Origin: Coleofasciculus sp. FACHB-1120
GTDB taxonomy: Bacteria > Cyanobacteriota > Cyanobacteriia > Cyanobacteriales > FACHB-T130
DNA: 64,000 nucleotides
NCBI RefSeq assembly: GCF_014698845.1
Contig: NZ_JACJTV010000011.1
Location: 1 to 64,000, forward strand
Direction of reading: 5' to 3'
The position numbers and the translations under genes are program-made. Positions 1-9,284 of this stretch are shown piece by piece. The notes beneath the pieces were generated by a model. It did not search any database, had not been told where the DNA came from, and worked only from the letters and a program-made list of their open reading frames with translations. The first letter of the stretch is position 1; each line of letters begins with the position of its first letter.

Positions 1-335
1 GTCACGAGTGCGTTGCGGCACTGTTTGGGCAACTCGCAACTCGCTCAACATCGAGTCCTCTGCTTCGCTTAAGATAATCCGAATCGGAGCTGGCATAAAT
101 AATGGAAAACTCCGTTTAGAGAACCTATCCCATCTTATATTTAATTAGTCCCAGCTACTTACCAACAAAAATACAAGGGCAGGTTAACAATTCAGTATTT
201 TAGACACGTTGGCACTTTTCAATAAAAATCCACTGCTACAACGCTCATTCTATATACAGAAAAGAAAAACAGCGTGGAGCAGTGGAAGTGTCAATCTGCT
301 GGAGACTAGGATTGTTAATGTTTTTGTCTTAAAAC
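1..335. other. Intergenic, no gene recognised
   Basis: No recognisable gene. An open frame at the left edge (frame 2, ending at a TAG near position 150) matches no family I know and could be the tail of a gene outside the window. The stretch also serves as the 3' flank of the minus-strand RNA-binding protein gene. Confidence 0.4.
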
Positions 336-650
336 TTAGTAGCGTCGAGAGAATCCACCGCTACTGGGTCTGCGATTACCACCGCCACCGCCAGAGGGTC
401 CTCTATCTTCGCGAGGTTTGGCTTTGTTAACTTTCAAATCCCGACCCATCCACTCTGCTCCATCTAGAGCTTCAATGGCAGCCGTTTCTTCAGCTTCAGT
501 TTCCATTTCCACAAAACCAAAGCCACGCGGGCGACCTGTCTCGCGGTCAGTGGGTAGCTGAACCCGCTTAACAGTTCCGTATTCTGCAAAAACCTGGCTC
601 AGGTCCTCTTGGGTTACGTCGTAGGATAGGTTGCCTACATAGATTGACAT
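336..650 (-). CDS. rbp: Cyanobacterial glycine-rich RNA-binding protein (RRM)
   Basis: This is a single-RRM RNA-binding protein of 104 residues, the usual size for cyanobacterial Rbp proteins. RNP2 (IYVGNL, residues 3-8) and RNP1 (RGFGFVEM, residues 42-49) are both intact. A short Gly/Arg/Ser-rich tail (about 86-104) follows the fold. The family binds single-stranded RNA, and several members are known to be cold-induced or to act in mRNA localisation. The long leader upstream (651-1122, no gene) fits post-transcriptional control, but that is inference. Family assignment is secure; which paralogue it is cannot be told. Confidence 0.95.
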   Translation of the reverse strand: MSIYVGNLSYDVTQEDLSQVFAEYGTVKRVQLPTDRETGRPRGFGFVEMETEAEETAAIEALDGAEWMGRDLKVNKAKPREDRGPSGGGGGNRRPSSGGFSRRY

Positions 651-1122
651 GGAAGTATCTCGCTATCTATATGCAGATGGTGTAGAGCCTTCGATTCGGA
701 GAGATGCCTGTCAACGTAGACAACCAACTTACTCAGCCGAATTAAATTCTCAGTGATTAACTTAGCACAGGATCGGTCTTCAGGCATTCCTCATCCGAGA
801 AAACGCCATGAAATTTGTCAAGAGAATGATTTCGCAATTTAAAAAGTTACAATTTTCTGCGAAGTATTGCGGTTTATACACAAGGTAAAAACAACAGTGA
901 TACAGGGGTTCCAATCGCTACGGAGGCGGAATAAAATCATGGGTTTTGCAATTTTTATAAGGCTAGATGCTGCTTAGCATTGCTTAGCATATAGAGTGGG
1001 ATAACTATCATGGCAGATGTGGCTTTTAAGAACTTTGACAAAAAGTGGCTACTCGACTGGCACAATTGACTCTCGCCAGCGCACACTAAAAGATGTACTC
1101 AAGAGGCTCCTGAACACTTCTT
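651..1122. other. Divergent intergenic region with a tandem 10-mer
   Basis: This 472-bp gap separates two divergent genes and should hold both promoters. The only structure I see is a perfect tandem 10-bp repeat, TGCTTAGCAT twice, at 971-990. A 19-codon open frame at about 1010-1069 is too short to support as a gene. Confidence 0.5.
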
Positions 1123-2379
1123 ATGTTTCCAGCTGAACCTCCGGCTTCTGGTAGCGGCTTTCGCGCTCTGATGAAGAATCGGCCCTTTCTTATCCTGTGG
1201 GTAGGGCAGATCGTGTCTCAGGTAGCAGACAAGGTCTTCTTCATTTTGTTGATTGCGTTGCTGGAAAACTATCAGACGTCGCTGATGGGGGCAAATTCTA
1301 TGCGTTCCGCCATCATGGTAGCTTTCACACTACCTGCAATCTTCTTTGGCTCAGCTGCGGGTATTTTTGTAGATCGCTTTCCGAAGAAGCAAATTATGGT
1401 GGCTTCTGATTGGATTCGCGCTTTATTGATACTATTGCTGCCGATATTGCCAAAGCAGTTTTTAATTTTGTTAGTAATTACGTTTTTGCTCTCGACGGTC
1501 ACGCAATTTTTTGCACCGGCAGAGCAGGCGGCTATGCCCCTGTTGGTAAAGCGCGAGAATTTAATGACGGCAAATGCGCTATTTACAACCACCATGATGG
1601 GTTCTATGATTGTCGGTTTCTCTGTGGGCGAGCCGCTGTTGAGTGTAGCCAGAACTTGGGGGGGAACGTATGGTCAAGAACTTTTGGTGGCGTTTTTGTA
1701 CCTGTTGGCTTCTGGTCTCAGTCAGTTAGTGAAAGTCGTAGAAGCTCCGATTCCGATTGAGTCGGTGGCAGTTCATCCTTGGCATGACCTTAAAGAAGGC
1801 TTCCGTTATTTATGGAAAAAACGCCTGGTTCGTACTGCGATGGTGCAGCTGACGATTTTATATTCGGTATTTGCGGCTTTAACCGTACTAGCAATTGAGC
1901 TGGCGAAGGATATAGGTCTCAATGAGCCGGGTCAATTTAGCTTTTTATTATCCGCTGCTGGAGTGGGTATGGTTTTTGGTGCGGGGGTGTTGGGGCATTG
2001 GGGCGATCGCTTCCACCACAAGCCTTTGCCTCTATTGGGTTTTTTGAGTATGGGCTTTGTGTTGGGTGTGTTTACGTTGACGACAAATCTTTGGATGGGT
2101 TTAGGATTAAGTGCCCTGTTGGGACTGGGTGCCTCATTTATCGGCGTACCTATGCAAACTCTGATTCAAGCCTCAACCCCAGAAAATATGCGCGGCAAAG
2201 TTTTTGGGTTTCAGAATAATGTTGTCAATATTGCACTGAGTGCGCCACTGGCGATCGCTGGCCCGCTTACGGATCAATTTGGCTTGCGAGGCGTTCTTTT
2301 AAGCATGAGCATTATCGTGAATATCGTTGGTGTCTGGGCGTGGCTCAGTACCCGTAATGTTTTGGAAGATGTCATCTAG
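1123..2379 (+). CDS. MFS transporter (permease)
   Basis: The 418-residue product is strongly hydrophobic throughout and has the layout of a 12-helix major facilitator. It has the short N-terminal cytoplasmic stretch, the helix-1 pattern around FLILWVGQIVSQVADK, and the loop 2-3 motif with DRFPKK (about residues 84-89, matching the MFS signature D-R-x-x-R/K-K/R). Its closest look is the MFS group often annotated as efflux or macrolide-type permeases. No substrate can be inferred. The gene stands alone, 330 bp before ilvB. Confidence 0.85.
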   Translation: MFPAEPPASGSGFRALMKNRPFLILWVGQIVSQVADKVFFILLIALLENYQTSLMGANSMRSAIMVAFTLPAIFFGSAAGIFVDRFPKKQIMVASDWIRALLILLLPILPKQFLILLVITFLLSTVTQFFAPAEQAAMPLLVKRENLMTANALFTTTMMGSMIVGFSVGEPLLSVARTWGGTYGQELLVAFLYLLASGLSQLVKVVEAPIPIESVAVHPWHDLKEGFRYLWKKRLVRTAMVQLTILYSVFAALTVLAIELAKDIGLNEPGQFSFLLSAAGVGMVFGAGVLGHWGDRFHHKPLPLLGFLSMGFVLGVFTLTTNLWMGLGLSALLGLGASFIGVPMQTLIQASTPENMRGKVFGFQNNVVNIALSAPLAIAGPLTDQFGLRGVLLSMSIIVNIVGVWAWLSTRNVLEDVI

Positions 2380-2722
2380 CTTGAAAGGAGGACTGAGGAG
2401 TAACATCTTGTAGCCAGTCCTTCCTAGAAACGCCTTTGCCTTTTGCTGGGTAAGGGGACGCGCTCAGCGTTACAACCCGATTGAAGGCGCGTTCATTAAG
2501 TCAGCCGCCCTTAGCCAGTATCCTTGGCGCACCTCCTTCTTGGTGGCGTGAACCGAAACAATAAACCTTAAAGTCACAGAAAATAAACACTCGCGAGTTT
2601 TTGGGGGGTTAATCCCTCGACAGGAATTGATATCAGGATTAGACTTAAGAATTAAACCCCTATTTCTAATGCTGAATTAGATAGAAATCTTAAAAAAGAA
2701 CGTAGCTATAGTGAGAGGTTTC
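2380..2722. other. Intergenic region upstream of acetolactate synthase
   Basis: No gene is seen. An imperfect inverted repeat just after the MFS stop (about 2385-2428, AGGAGGACTG paired with CAGTCCTTCCT) may act as its terminator. The rest should carry the ilvB promoter and leader; I recognise no riboswitch. Confidence 0.35.
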
Positions 2723-4585
2723 ATGGTGCGATCGCAAAGCGTCTCGGAAAAAGAATCAATACGTCAAATGAGCAGCCGCAGATCAGGTGCCTTTGCCCTG
2801 ATTGACAGTCTGAAGCGTCACGGTGTTGAGCATATTTTTGGCTATCCAGGTGGTGCAATTCTGCCGATATACGATGAACTGTATCGGGCACAAAAGGATG
2901 GCGGAATTTCTCACATTTTGGCAAGACACGAGCAAGGCGCGGCTCACGCGGCAGATGGTTATGCTCGTGCCACCGGCAAGGTGGGGGTCTGTTTTGCCAC
3001 GTCCGGCCCTGGGGCAACGAACCTAGTGACGGGCATTGCTACAGCCCACATGGACTCGATTCCAATGGTCGTGGTCACAGGGCAGGTGGCTCTTAACGCG
3101 ATTGGCAGCGATGCGTTTCAGGAAACCGATATTTTCGGAATTACGCTGCCGATTGTGAAACACTCCTATGTCGTGCGCGATCCCAAAGATATGGCGCGGA
3201 TTGTGGCAGAAGCGTTCCACATCGCCAGTACCGGGCGTCCGGGACCCGTGTTGATTGATGTGCCCAAAGATGTGGCATTAGCAGAATTTGACTATGTGCC
3301 GATGGAGCCGGATACGGTGAGATTGCCGGGATACCGTCCTACGGTGAAGGGCAATCCTCGTCAGATCAATGCCGCGTGTACTTTACTTCGGCAAGCACGG
3401 CAGCCGTTGCTCTATGTGGGTGGAGGCGCGATTACATCCGGTGCCCATGCAGAAATTCAAGAACTGGCAGAACTCTTCCAAATCCCCGTAACAACGACGT
3501 TGATGGGCATTGGTGCCTTTGACGAGAACCATCCCCTCGCACTGGGAATGTTGGGGATGCACGGCACCGCCTACGCTAACTTTTCAGTCAGCGAGTGCGA
3601 TTTGCTGATTGCGGTGGGAGCCAGATTTGATGACCGCGTGGCGGGTAAGTTGGATGAATTTGCTTCTCACGCCAAGGTCATTCATATCGACATCGACCCC
3701 GCAGAAGTCGGAAAAAATCGCGCTCCGGAAGTGCCGATTGTCGGCGATGTGCGGAATGTGTTGATTGACTTGCTGCGCCGATGCCAGGAAACCAACGCGG
3801 CTTTTGAGCCAAATCAAACGAAAGCATGGCTGGAACGCATTAATCGCTGGCGGGAAGATTATCCCCTCGTAGTGCCCCAATATCCCGATAGTCTGGCACC
3901 GCAAGAGGTGATTTCAGAACTAGGGAATCAAGCTCCCAAAGCCTACTACACGACAGATGTGGGTCAGCACCAAATGTGGGCGGCGCAATTTCTCAAGAAC
4001 GGGCCGCGTCGGTGGATCTCCAGTGCTGGTTTGGGCACGATGGGGTACGGGATGCCAGCGGCAATGGGTGCTAAAGTAGCACTGCCGAACGAACAGGTGA
4101 TTTGTATTAGCGGTGATGCTAGTTTCCAGATGAATTTACAGGAACTGGGCACGCTTGCACAATATGGCATAAATGTCAAGACCGTTATCATCAATAATGG
4201 CTGGCAGGGAATGGTGCGTCAGTGGCAGGAGGCGTTCTACGGAGAGCGTTACTCGTCCTCAAATATGGAAGTGGGGATGCCGGATTTTGTGATGCTCGCC
4301 AAAGCATTCGGGATTAAGGGAATGTCGATCCGCGATCGCTCGGAACTGAAAGGTGCGATCGCGGAAATGTTGGCTCACAATGGCCCTGTTTTACTAGAGG
4401 CCCAAGTAAAAAGGGACGAAAACTGTTACCCAATGGTGGCTCCTGGTAAAAGCAACGCTCAAATGATTGGTTTACCAGAACGTCGCAAGTTGGAAAAAGC
4501 CACAGAGCTAGTCTATTGCAGCGGTTGCGGTGCGAAAAACATCGCTAGCAATAACTTCTGTCCGGATTGCGGCACCAAAATCTAA
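2723..4585 (+). CDS. ilvB: Acetolactate synthase large subunit with C-terminal zinc ribbon
   Basis: This is the catalytic, thiamine-diphosphate-dependent subunit for the first common step of valine, leucine and isoleucine synthesis. The N-terminal pyrimidine-binding domain ([12 protein letters not shown], catalytic-Glu segment [14 protein letters not shown]), the central FAD domain and the C-terminal PP domain (SGDASFQMN about 27 residues before INN) are all present. A GTG at 2711 lies four codons further upstream; I prefer ATG 2723, which is preceded by an AGAGG. The odd part is the last ~25 residues: two CxxC pairs (CSGC and CPDC, near residues 603/606 and 617/620 counted from 2711) forming a zinc-ribbon tail not found in the classical enzyme. 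The regulatory subunit ilvN is not in this window. Confidence 0.96.
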   Translation: MVRSQSVSEKESIRQMSSRRSGAFALIDSLKRHGVEHIFGYPGGAILPIYDELYRAQKDGGISHILARHEQGAAHAADGYARATGKVGVCFATSGPGATNLVTGIATAHMDSIPMVVVTGQVALNAIGSDAFQETDIFGITLPIVKHSYVVRDPKDMARIVAEAFHIASTGRPGPVLIDVPKDVALAEFDYVPMEPDTVRLPGYRPTVKGNPRQINAACTLLRQARQPLLYVGGGAITSGAHAEIQELAELFQIPVTTTLMGIGAFDENHPLALGMLGMHGTAYANFSVSECDLLIAVGARFDDRVAGKLDEFASHAKVIHIDIDPAEVGKNRAPEVPIVGDVRNVLIDLLRRCQETNAAFEPNQTKAWLERINRWREDYPLVVPQYPDSLAPQEVISELGNQAPKAYYTTDVGQHQMWAAQFLKNGPRRWISSAGLGTMGYGMPAAMGAKVALPNEQVICISGDASFQMNLQELGTLAQYGINVKTVIINNGWQGMVRQWQEAFYGERYSSSNMEVGMPDFVMLAKAFGIKGMSIRDRSELKGAIAEMLAHNGPVLLEAQVKRDENCYPMVAPGKSNAQMIGLPERRKLEKATELVYCSGCGAKNIASNNFCPDCGTKI

Positions 4586-4677
4586 GGGGAATCAGTAATT
4601 GGTGATCAGTTTTTGACCGATTGCTGATGGATTCTTAGCGTTTGGATTACTTATCCTTGACTTTGGAATATTAAACT

Positions 4678-4711
4678 GAGACTGGCTATCAATCGCCAGT
4701 CTCTTTATTTT
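4678..4711 (+). terminator. Rho-independent terminator after ilvB
   Basis: A perfect 9-bp stem, GAGACTGGC paired with GCCAGTCTC, encloses an 8-nt loop (TATCAATC) and is followed at once by TTTATTTT. It sits about 90 bp downstream of the ilvB stop and reads in the same direction. The rest of 4586-4902 holds no gene and should contain the promoter of the next gene. Confidence 0.85.
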
Positions 4712-4902
4712 CAGGCTGATGGAAAAATTTGGATGCGTATCGCCTTTACCCTTCAAAGAAGCGATCGCGCAACCTAAAAGAATTCGCAAATCACCTTTTT
4801 AAGCCTTTAGTAATCTTTTGATTACTTATCCTTTACCTTTGGGGGTTACAGTGGCATTGCCTCTCCATCCCAAATTTCTCATAGCTGGAAATAATTACAG
4901 CC

Positions 4903-5532
4903 ATGTCCCCAACTTCCAAAGCAGTTCTAGCAATAGACCAATACGATCCCAATGAAGGACGTCGTTTGCATTTTTATGCCAAGGGAGACTTAATTCCCCT
5001 CGTGCCACAGGGCATTTGGCAGATCGATCGGGGTTTGGTGCAGCTGAGTACGCTTTGCCCGAATGGTGAAGAAGTGTTGCTGGGTTGGGCAGGAACTTCG
5101 ACATTCTTTGGTCTTTGGATGACCTTGCTGCAAGCCTATCAGGCAACGGCGCTCTGTGATGTCTACTTAAGATGGTTTTCCGTCGCCGAAATTGAAGCTT
5201 CGCCACGTCTAGCTCAGATGATTTTGCCGCAAATGGGGCGACGGATGCGGCAAGCAGAGGCACTTTTAGCCATCGTCGGACAGCGACGGGTCGAAGATCG
5301 CTTGCAGCGACTGCTTTTGCTGTTAAAAAAAGAAATTGGTCAACCTGTGGCGGGTGGAACTCGTCTGGGGGCACGCCTCACCCATCAACATATTGCCAGT
5401 GCCATCGGTACCACCCGCGTGACTATCACGCGATTGCTCAGCAAGCTACAGCAGCAGGGATCGATTAGCCTGGATTGCGATCGCCACATTATCCTAAAAG
5501 ATGAGAGCTTTGCCAGCATCTCTGATTGGTGA
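4903..5532 (+). CDS. Crp/Fnr-family transcriptional regulator
   Basis: The 209-residue protein has an N-terminal cyclic-nucleotide-binding-type beta roll (about 15-125) and a C-terminal Crp-type helix-turn-helix (about 150-205, LTHQHIASAIGTTRVTITR). It is shorter than, and different from, NtcA. The beta roll lacks the clear cAMP-binding signature, so its ligand is unknown. The stop codon TGA (5530-5532) lies only about 24 bp before the proposed start of the next gene, in the same frame, suggesting co-transcription with the carboxylesterase. Confidence 0.88.
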   Translation: MSPTSKAVLAIDQYDPNEGRRLHFYAKGDLIPLVPQGIWQIDRGLVQLSTLCPNGEEVLLGWAGTSTFFGLWMTLLQAYQATALCDVYLRWFSVAEIEASPRLAQMILPQMGRRMRQAEALLAIVGQRRVEDRLQRLLLLLKKEIGQPVAGGTRLGARLTHQHIASAIGTTRVTITRLLSKLQQQGSISLDCDRHIILKDESFASISDW

Positions 5533-5544
5533 GTCGCATTTGTT

Positions 5545-5549
5545 AGGAG
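5545..5549 (+). promoter_or_regulatory. Shine-Dalgarno site deciding a CTG start
   Basis: AGGAG stands 7 nt before a CTG codon at 5557. No ATG, GTG or TTG occurs in this frame between the upstream stop (5530-5532) and TTG 5611, which lies inside the conserved first strand of the hydrolase fold. The site therefore argues for CTG initiation. Confidence 0.6.
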
Positions 5550-5556
5550 TAAGCTT

Positions 5557-6177
5557 CTGTCTCTCTCAGTTATTACGGTTCCATCGGCAACGAATCAACA
5601 GCCCTCTGGGTTGATTATCGTGTTGCATGGCTTTGGAGGGAATGCCCAACAATTGGCATCCTTAGCCCCATTTTTGAATTTACCGGAGTATCAGTTTTTG
5701 GTGCCCGATGCCCCTTTTACAAATCCCTATGTAGCCGGCGGGCGAATGTGGTACGAGTTTGGGAAACCAGGAGGTTTGGAATCTCCGGATTTAGTCAAAA
5801 GTCAGCAAATGCTAACTGAGTGGCTCAAATCCCTCGAAGGTTCTACCGGCGTCCCCCTTTCACGCACAATTTTGTGTGGCTTTTCTCAAGGCGGGGCAAT
5901 GACGCTGGATGTAGGATTGAATTTGCCTTTAGCGGGTTTAGTGGTGTTGAGTGGCTATTTGCATCCCCTCTCTCCAAAACCTGATGCTACTTATCCACCT
6001 GTATTAATTGTGCATGGGAGACAAGATTCTGTGGTGCCCCTGAGTGCTGCCCAGAAAGCGCGAGATGCTTTAACAGCACTGGGAGTATCGGTACAATACC
6101 AGGAATTCGATATGGAGCATGAGGTTCAACCGGCAGCCTTAGAAGTGGTGCGGAAGTTTGTCAAGGCAAATATTTAA
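5557..6177 (+). CDS. Phospholipase/carboxylesterase (alpha/beta hydrolase)
   Basis: This is an alpha/beta-hydrolase esterase of the phospholipase/carboxylesterase family. The oxyanion region VLHGFGGN, nucleophile elbow GFSQGG, a catalytic Asp in the GRQDSVVP segment and a His near the C-terminus (DMEHEV) form a complete Ser-Asp-His triad. I place the start at CTG 5557, giving 206 residues. That restores the short beta strand (SLSVITVP) that, as I recall, cyanobacterial homologues carry before the LIxLHG motif. The first conventional start, TTG 5611, would cut into the core. The physiological substrate is unknown. Confidence 0.85.
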   Translation: MSLSVITVPSATNQQPSGLIIVLHGFGGNAQQLASLAPFLNLPEYQFLVPDAPFTNPYVAGGRMWYEFGKPGGLESPDLVKSQQMLTEWLKSLEGSTGVPLSRTILCGFSQGGAMTLDVGLNLPLAGLVVLSGYLHPLSPKPDATYPPVLIVHGRQDSVVPLSAAQKARDALTALGVSVQYQEFDMEHEVQPAALEVVRKFVKANI

Positions 6178-6586
6178 TCGGCGCTAGCCGCTAATGATTG
6201 CTCTCGTTAGCGCAACGCTTGACTGTCTAAGGTAAAAGTCCTGTTCAGCGTTGCGGTGCGAAGCACGAATTGAATATAGCCCTTAACGCCATCAGGGCTG
6301 GAAATATGGAAATAATGACGCGAGAGTTTCTTCAGGCTGCGCCAGCAGAGAAACAATTCTTGCTTCTTATCCATAATTAAATAATGGTGCTTGAAACCCT
6401 TATTTATTCAGCCCTCAGTCCTCAGTTCTCAGCCCTATTTCGGTCAATTCTCCCGTTAAAATTTAGTAGACCCACTAACTTGACGTTTTTTATATTAAGC
6501 GATCGCCAGTAATGGCGTTAAGATAAAATGGTTTGTTGCATCTGTATAATACATGGCACAGATGCAGATTGAGGGAGGCGCGGTCA
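6178..6586. other. Intergenic region with heptanucleotide repeats
   Basis: No gene is seen in this 409-bp gap. It holds degenerate heptamer repeats (6409-6436), a HIP1-like GCGATCGC at about 6500 and presumably the promoter of the DUF2555-coaBC-speD operon. Confidence 0.45.
6409..6436. repeat. Short tandem heptanucleotide repeat (STRR)
   Basis: Four degenerate 7-bp units run in a row: CAGCCCT, CAGTCCT, CAGTTCT, CAGCCCT. The same family occurs at 25224-25251. Tandem heptamers of this kind are a known feature of filamentous cyanobacterial genomes. Confidence 0.8.
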
Positions 6587-6799
6587 ATGACAACTGTTAG
6601 CATTTCCAACCGGGATATTTCTGCTGTGACGGCAACTGAAGTGGAACAGCTGGCTGTACGGCTAGAGCAAGATAATTACACCAATCCTTTTGAAGGATTG
6701 GATGATTGGCATTTGCTCAGAGCGATCGCTTTTCAACGTCCAGATTTAGTTGAACCCTACCTCTACCTACTGGATTTTCAACCCTTCGATGAAGCTTAA
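6587..6799 (+). CDS. DUF2555 family small protein
   Basis: A 70-residue acidic soluble protein whose core (DNYTNPFEGLDDWHLLRAIA) matches the cyanobacterial DUF2555 family as I remember it. I chose ATG 6587 because GGAGG (6574-6578) stands 8 nt upstream; an in-frame ATG at 6533 has no such support. The stop TAA abuts the ATG of coaBC directly, so the two are almost certainly translationally linked. The function of the family is unknown. Confidence 0.85.
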   Translation: MTTVSISNRDISAVTATEVEQLAVRLEQDNYTNPFEGLDDWHLLRAIAFQRPDLVEPYLYLLDFQPFDEA

Positions 6800-8014
6800 A
6801 TGCAAAGTGGCAGACGAGTTCTCATAGGGATAGGCGGCGGTATCGCCGCCTATAAAGTTTGTGAGGTAATTTCGGCGCTTGCAAAGACTGGGGTGGAAGT
6901 TCGGGCGATTCTCACGGATTCGGCTCAAGCATTTATCACTCCGCTAACCGTAGCAACGCTGTCCCGTCATCCTGCTTATACAGACGAAAATTTCTGGCAG
7001 CCGACACGCGGACGCCCTTTGCATATTGAGTTGGGAGAATGGGCAGAGGTTTTTGTTATTGCTCCTCTCACTGCGAATACCTTAGGCAAGTTAGCTTATG
7101 GTTTCGCTGACAATCTGCTCACGAATACCGTCCTCGCTTCCACTTGTCCGGTGTTGTTAGCACCAGCAATGAATACGGATATGTGGGAACAGGTGGCAGT
7201 GCAACGCAATTGGCAACAGGTATTTGCAGATAAACGCTATCACAGTGTTGGACCTGGTGCTGGACTGTTAGCTTGCGATCGCGTCGGTGCTGGACGTATG
7301 GCAGAACCTGCTGAAATTTTGCCGCAAATTACATCTCTATTGCACACTAGCGGCAAGCGAGATTTAGCCGGGAAACGAGTTTTAATCAGTGCTGGAGGAA
7401 CGCGAGAGTATCTCGATCCGGTGCGCTTCATCGGCAATCCTTCTACTGGCAAAATGGGATTTGCATTGGCACAAGCTGCACTGCATCGCGGCGCATCTGT
7501 GACGCTGGTGCATGGGCCAATAGAGACGCAATTAATCTCCTCTCTACAAAAGGTGCAATCGATTGGTGTGATGAGCGCCCAGCAGATGCAGCAGGCGATG
7601 TTAGAGTATTTTCCAGATGCCGATTTAATTGTGATGTCGGCAGCGGTAGCAGATGTGAAACCAGCCGAGTATAGTTCCCAGAAATTACCGAAGCGATCGC
7701 TTCCCGCTTCCTTACCTCTAGAATCTGTACCGGATATTGTGGCAGAATTGGCGAGTCTCAAACAGCCGCATCAAACATTAATTGGGTTTGCCGCGCAGAC
7801 TGGGGATATTGTTACCCCAGCGCTGGAGAAGTTGCAGAAGAAAAATTTGGATGCCATTGTTGCCAATCCCATCGATCAACCCGATGCTGGTTTTGGCACC
7901 GACAATAACCGAGCCGTGTTTCTGGACAATCAGGGTCGCAAAGTAGCGATTGAACCCTGTAGTAAATTACAGATGGCTCACGCTTTATTTGACTTTGTTC
8001 AAGGTGCTGGCTAA
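6800..8014 (+). CDS. coaBC: Bifunctional phosphopantothenoylcysteine decarboxylase/phosphopantothenate-cysteine ligase
   Basis: The enzyme catalyses two consecutive steps of coenzyme A synthesis: joining cysteine to phosphopantothenate and decarboxylating the product. The N-terminal FMN-dependent CoaC half (about 1-185) shows the flavin loop [10 protein letters not shown], a candidate catalytic His near residue 75 and the PAMNTDMW motif (122-129). The C-terminal CoaB half (about 190-404) begins with [18 protein letters not shown] and carries the KLPK-type loop. The 404-residue length is normal. It lies between DUF2555 (zero spacing) and speD (11-bp gap) in one transcription unit. Confidence 0.97.
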   Translation: MQSGRRVLIGIGGGIAAYKVCEVISALAKTGVEVRAILTDSAQAFITPLTVATLSRHPAYTDENFWQPTRGRPLHIELGEWAEVFVIAPLTANTLGKLAYGFADNLLTNTVLASTCPVLLAPAMNTDMWEQVAVQRNWQQVFADKRYHSVGPGAGLLACDRVGAGRMAEPAEILPQITSLLHTSGKRDLAGKRVLISAGGTREYLDPVRFIGNPSTGKMGFALAQAALHRGASVTLVHGPIETQLISSLQKVQSIGVMSAQQMQQAMLEYFPDADLIVMSAAVADVKPAEYSSQKLPKRSLPASLPLESVPDIVAELASLKQPHQTLIGFAAQTGDIVTPALEKLQKKNLDAIVANPIDQPDAGFGTDNNRAVFLDNQGRKVAIEPCSKLQMAHALFDFVQGAG

Positions 8015-8025
8015 AAGGACAAGCC

Positions 8026-8385
8026 GTGCTTAGATCCCATCATTTTTCAGCGATTCTGACAGCTTCTCAGCCTATTTTTGATTGGACAGAAGCCGATTTC
8101 TTACATTCCTTAAAAAGTGCAGCTCAAGATGCCCATTTAACTCCCGTGGGTCAGCTTTCTTTGACCTTTCAACCCCAGGGAATATCCGCTGTTCTCTTAT
8201 TGGAAGAATCTCACGTAGCCTTGCATTTTTGGCCTGAAGAAGGAAAAGTCACCGTTGATATTCATGTGTGCGATTATCAGCAAGATAATTATCAAAAAGC
8301 AAAAACTCTTGCTGAATTACTGACGATTCAAATCAGCGGAAATTTTAATCATCAAGCGTGGAACTATCTCTGCATTACGGGTTAA
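8026..8385 (+). CDS. speD: S-adenosylmethionine decarboxylase-like proenzyme
   Basis: A 119-residue prokaryotic-type AdoMet decarboxylase. The self-cleavage motif ESHVALHFWPE is intact, with the Ser that becomes the pyruvoyl group, as is the following strand VTVDIHVCD with the expected Cys. The enzyme supplies decarboxylated AdoMet, the aminopropyl donor for spermidine. Translation starts at GTG 8026, with AAGGA 6 nt upstream, 11 bp after coaBC. It ends 1 bp from the convergent DUF350 gene. The minus-strand neighbours include a spermidine-synthase-like gene, which supports a polyamine role. Confidence 0.85.
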   Translation: MLRSHHFSAILTASQPIFDWTEADFLHSLKSAAQDAHLTPVGQLSLTFQPQGISAVLLLEESHVALHFWPEEGKVTVDIHVCDYQQDNYQKAKTLAELLTIQISGNFNHQAWNYLCITG

Positions 8386-8386
8386 T

Positions 8387-9238
8387 TTAGACAGCCCAAG
8401 CGATTAAAAAAGAAGCCGCAATATAAGCAAACGCTTCAATTAATCCAGCACCCAAATTCGGGACTTGTTGACGGGCGATTTCATCGGATAACTTTACTCC
8501 TGGCACCAAAATTAAATCCGCCACCCAGCGAATTACAATCAGTGAGGCTAAGCACAATAGCAGTGTTAAACCATATTGAGTAAAACTAATTACCCAATTT
8601 TGAAACTCGGCGGCAAATGCCACGCGCACGATATTACCTGTCGCAATGAGTAAGCCTGCTAACGCCACGCCAGCCGCAGGATTATTGCGCCTTTCAATTT
8701 CTCCAAATACATCATATTTAGTGACACGGGGATAAAGAAGACTCACCAAAACGAGTACCCCTAAGCCAACGATCCAGCAGACGAACCCTACCAGCCAAGT
8801 ACCGCTTTCTCCTCCAAGTGCGGCGCTTAGAATAAGTCCATTGGCGATGTGATTGCCAAATTCTACAGCAGCAGCGCCGGTGTTGCGTTCTTCGAGAATT
8901 TCGCGTTTACAATCAAAGCAACGCAGAATTAAGCGATCGCCCACCCAAGCGCCAGCCAACATGAATATAATTACTGTTGCGCCATAGCTTATCAAATTGA
9001 CTAACTTGTCCTGCCAATTGTCTGAAGGTTGTCCTAAAACACCACCCAGTGCAATGACGATGCCGAGGTAGTATCCGACGAGAGCGATCGCTACGGCTGA
9101 ATTATCTTTAACAAAGAGTTCCAGATTCAATTCCAAGCGACGAAATAGTTTTTGATAAGCGAGTTGTCCCAGCCAGAACAACCCAAACCCTAACAATAAC
9201 TCTAGAAGAATCACTCCTAATTGATTGACTTGTTCCAC
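8387..9238 (-). CDS. DUF350 integral membrane protein (double domain)
   Basis: The 283-residue protein has about eight hydrophobic segments arranged as two repeats of roughly 135 residues. Each repeat carries the DUF350-type pattern: a small-residue-rich helix with N-x-A-x-A-x/G-x-A-L followed by a short acidic loop (VKDNSAVAIALVGYYLG and ERRNNPAAGVALAGLLIA). DUF350 (E. coli YjfL type) is known from conserved neighbourhoods with DUF4178 and polyamine or amide-ligase genes; no biochemical activity is established. It is the last gene of a minus-strand cluster and converges with speD. Confidence 0.8.
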   Translation of the reverse strand: MEQVNQLGVILLELLLGFGLFWLGQLAYQKLFRRLELNLELFVKDNSAVAIALVGYYLGIVIALGGVLGQPSDNWQDKLVNLISYGATVIIFMLAGAWVGDRLILRCFDCKREILEERNTGAAAVEFGNHIANGLILSAALGGESGTWLVGFVCWIVGLGVLVLVSLLYPRVTKYDVFGEIERRNNPAAGVALAGLLIATGNIVRVAFAAEFQNWVISFTQYGLTLLLCLASLIVIRWVADLILVPGVKLSDEIARQQVPNLGAGLIEAFAYIAASFLIAWAV

Positions 9239-9284
9239 TCTTTAACTCCTTACCAATCTTTTTTTGAATATTCCATTAAGTTGA

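Noticed and set aside
1010-1069. Short plus-strand frame starting MADVAFKNF
   Set aside because: Only 19 codons and no clear ribosome site; the slight resemblance to ABC ATPase N-termini is too short to support a gene or relic.
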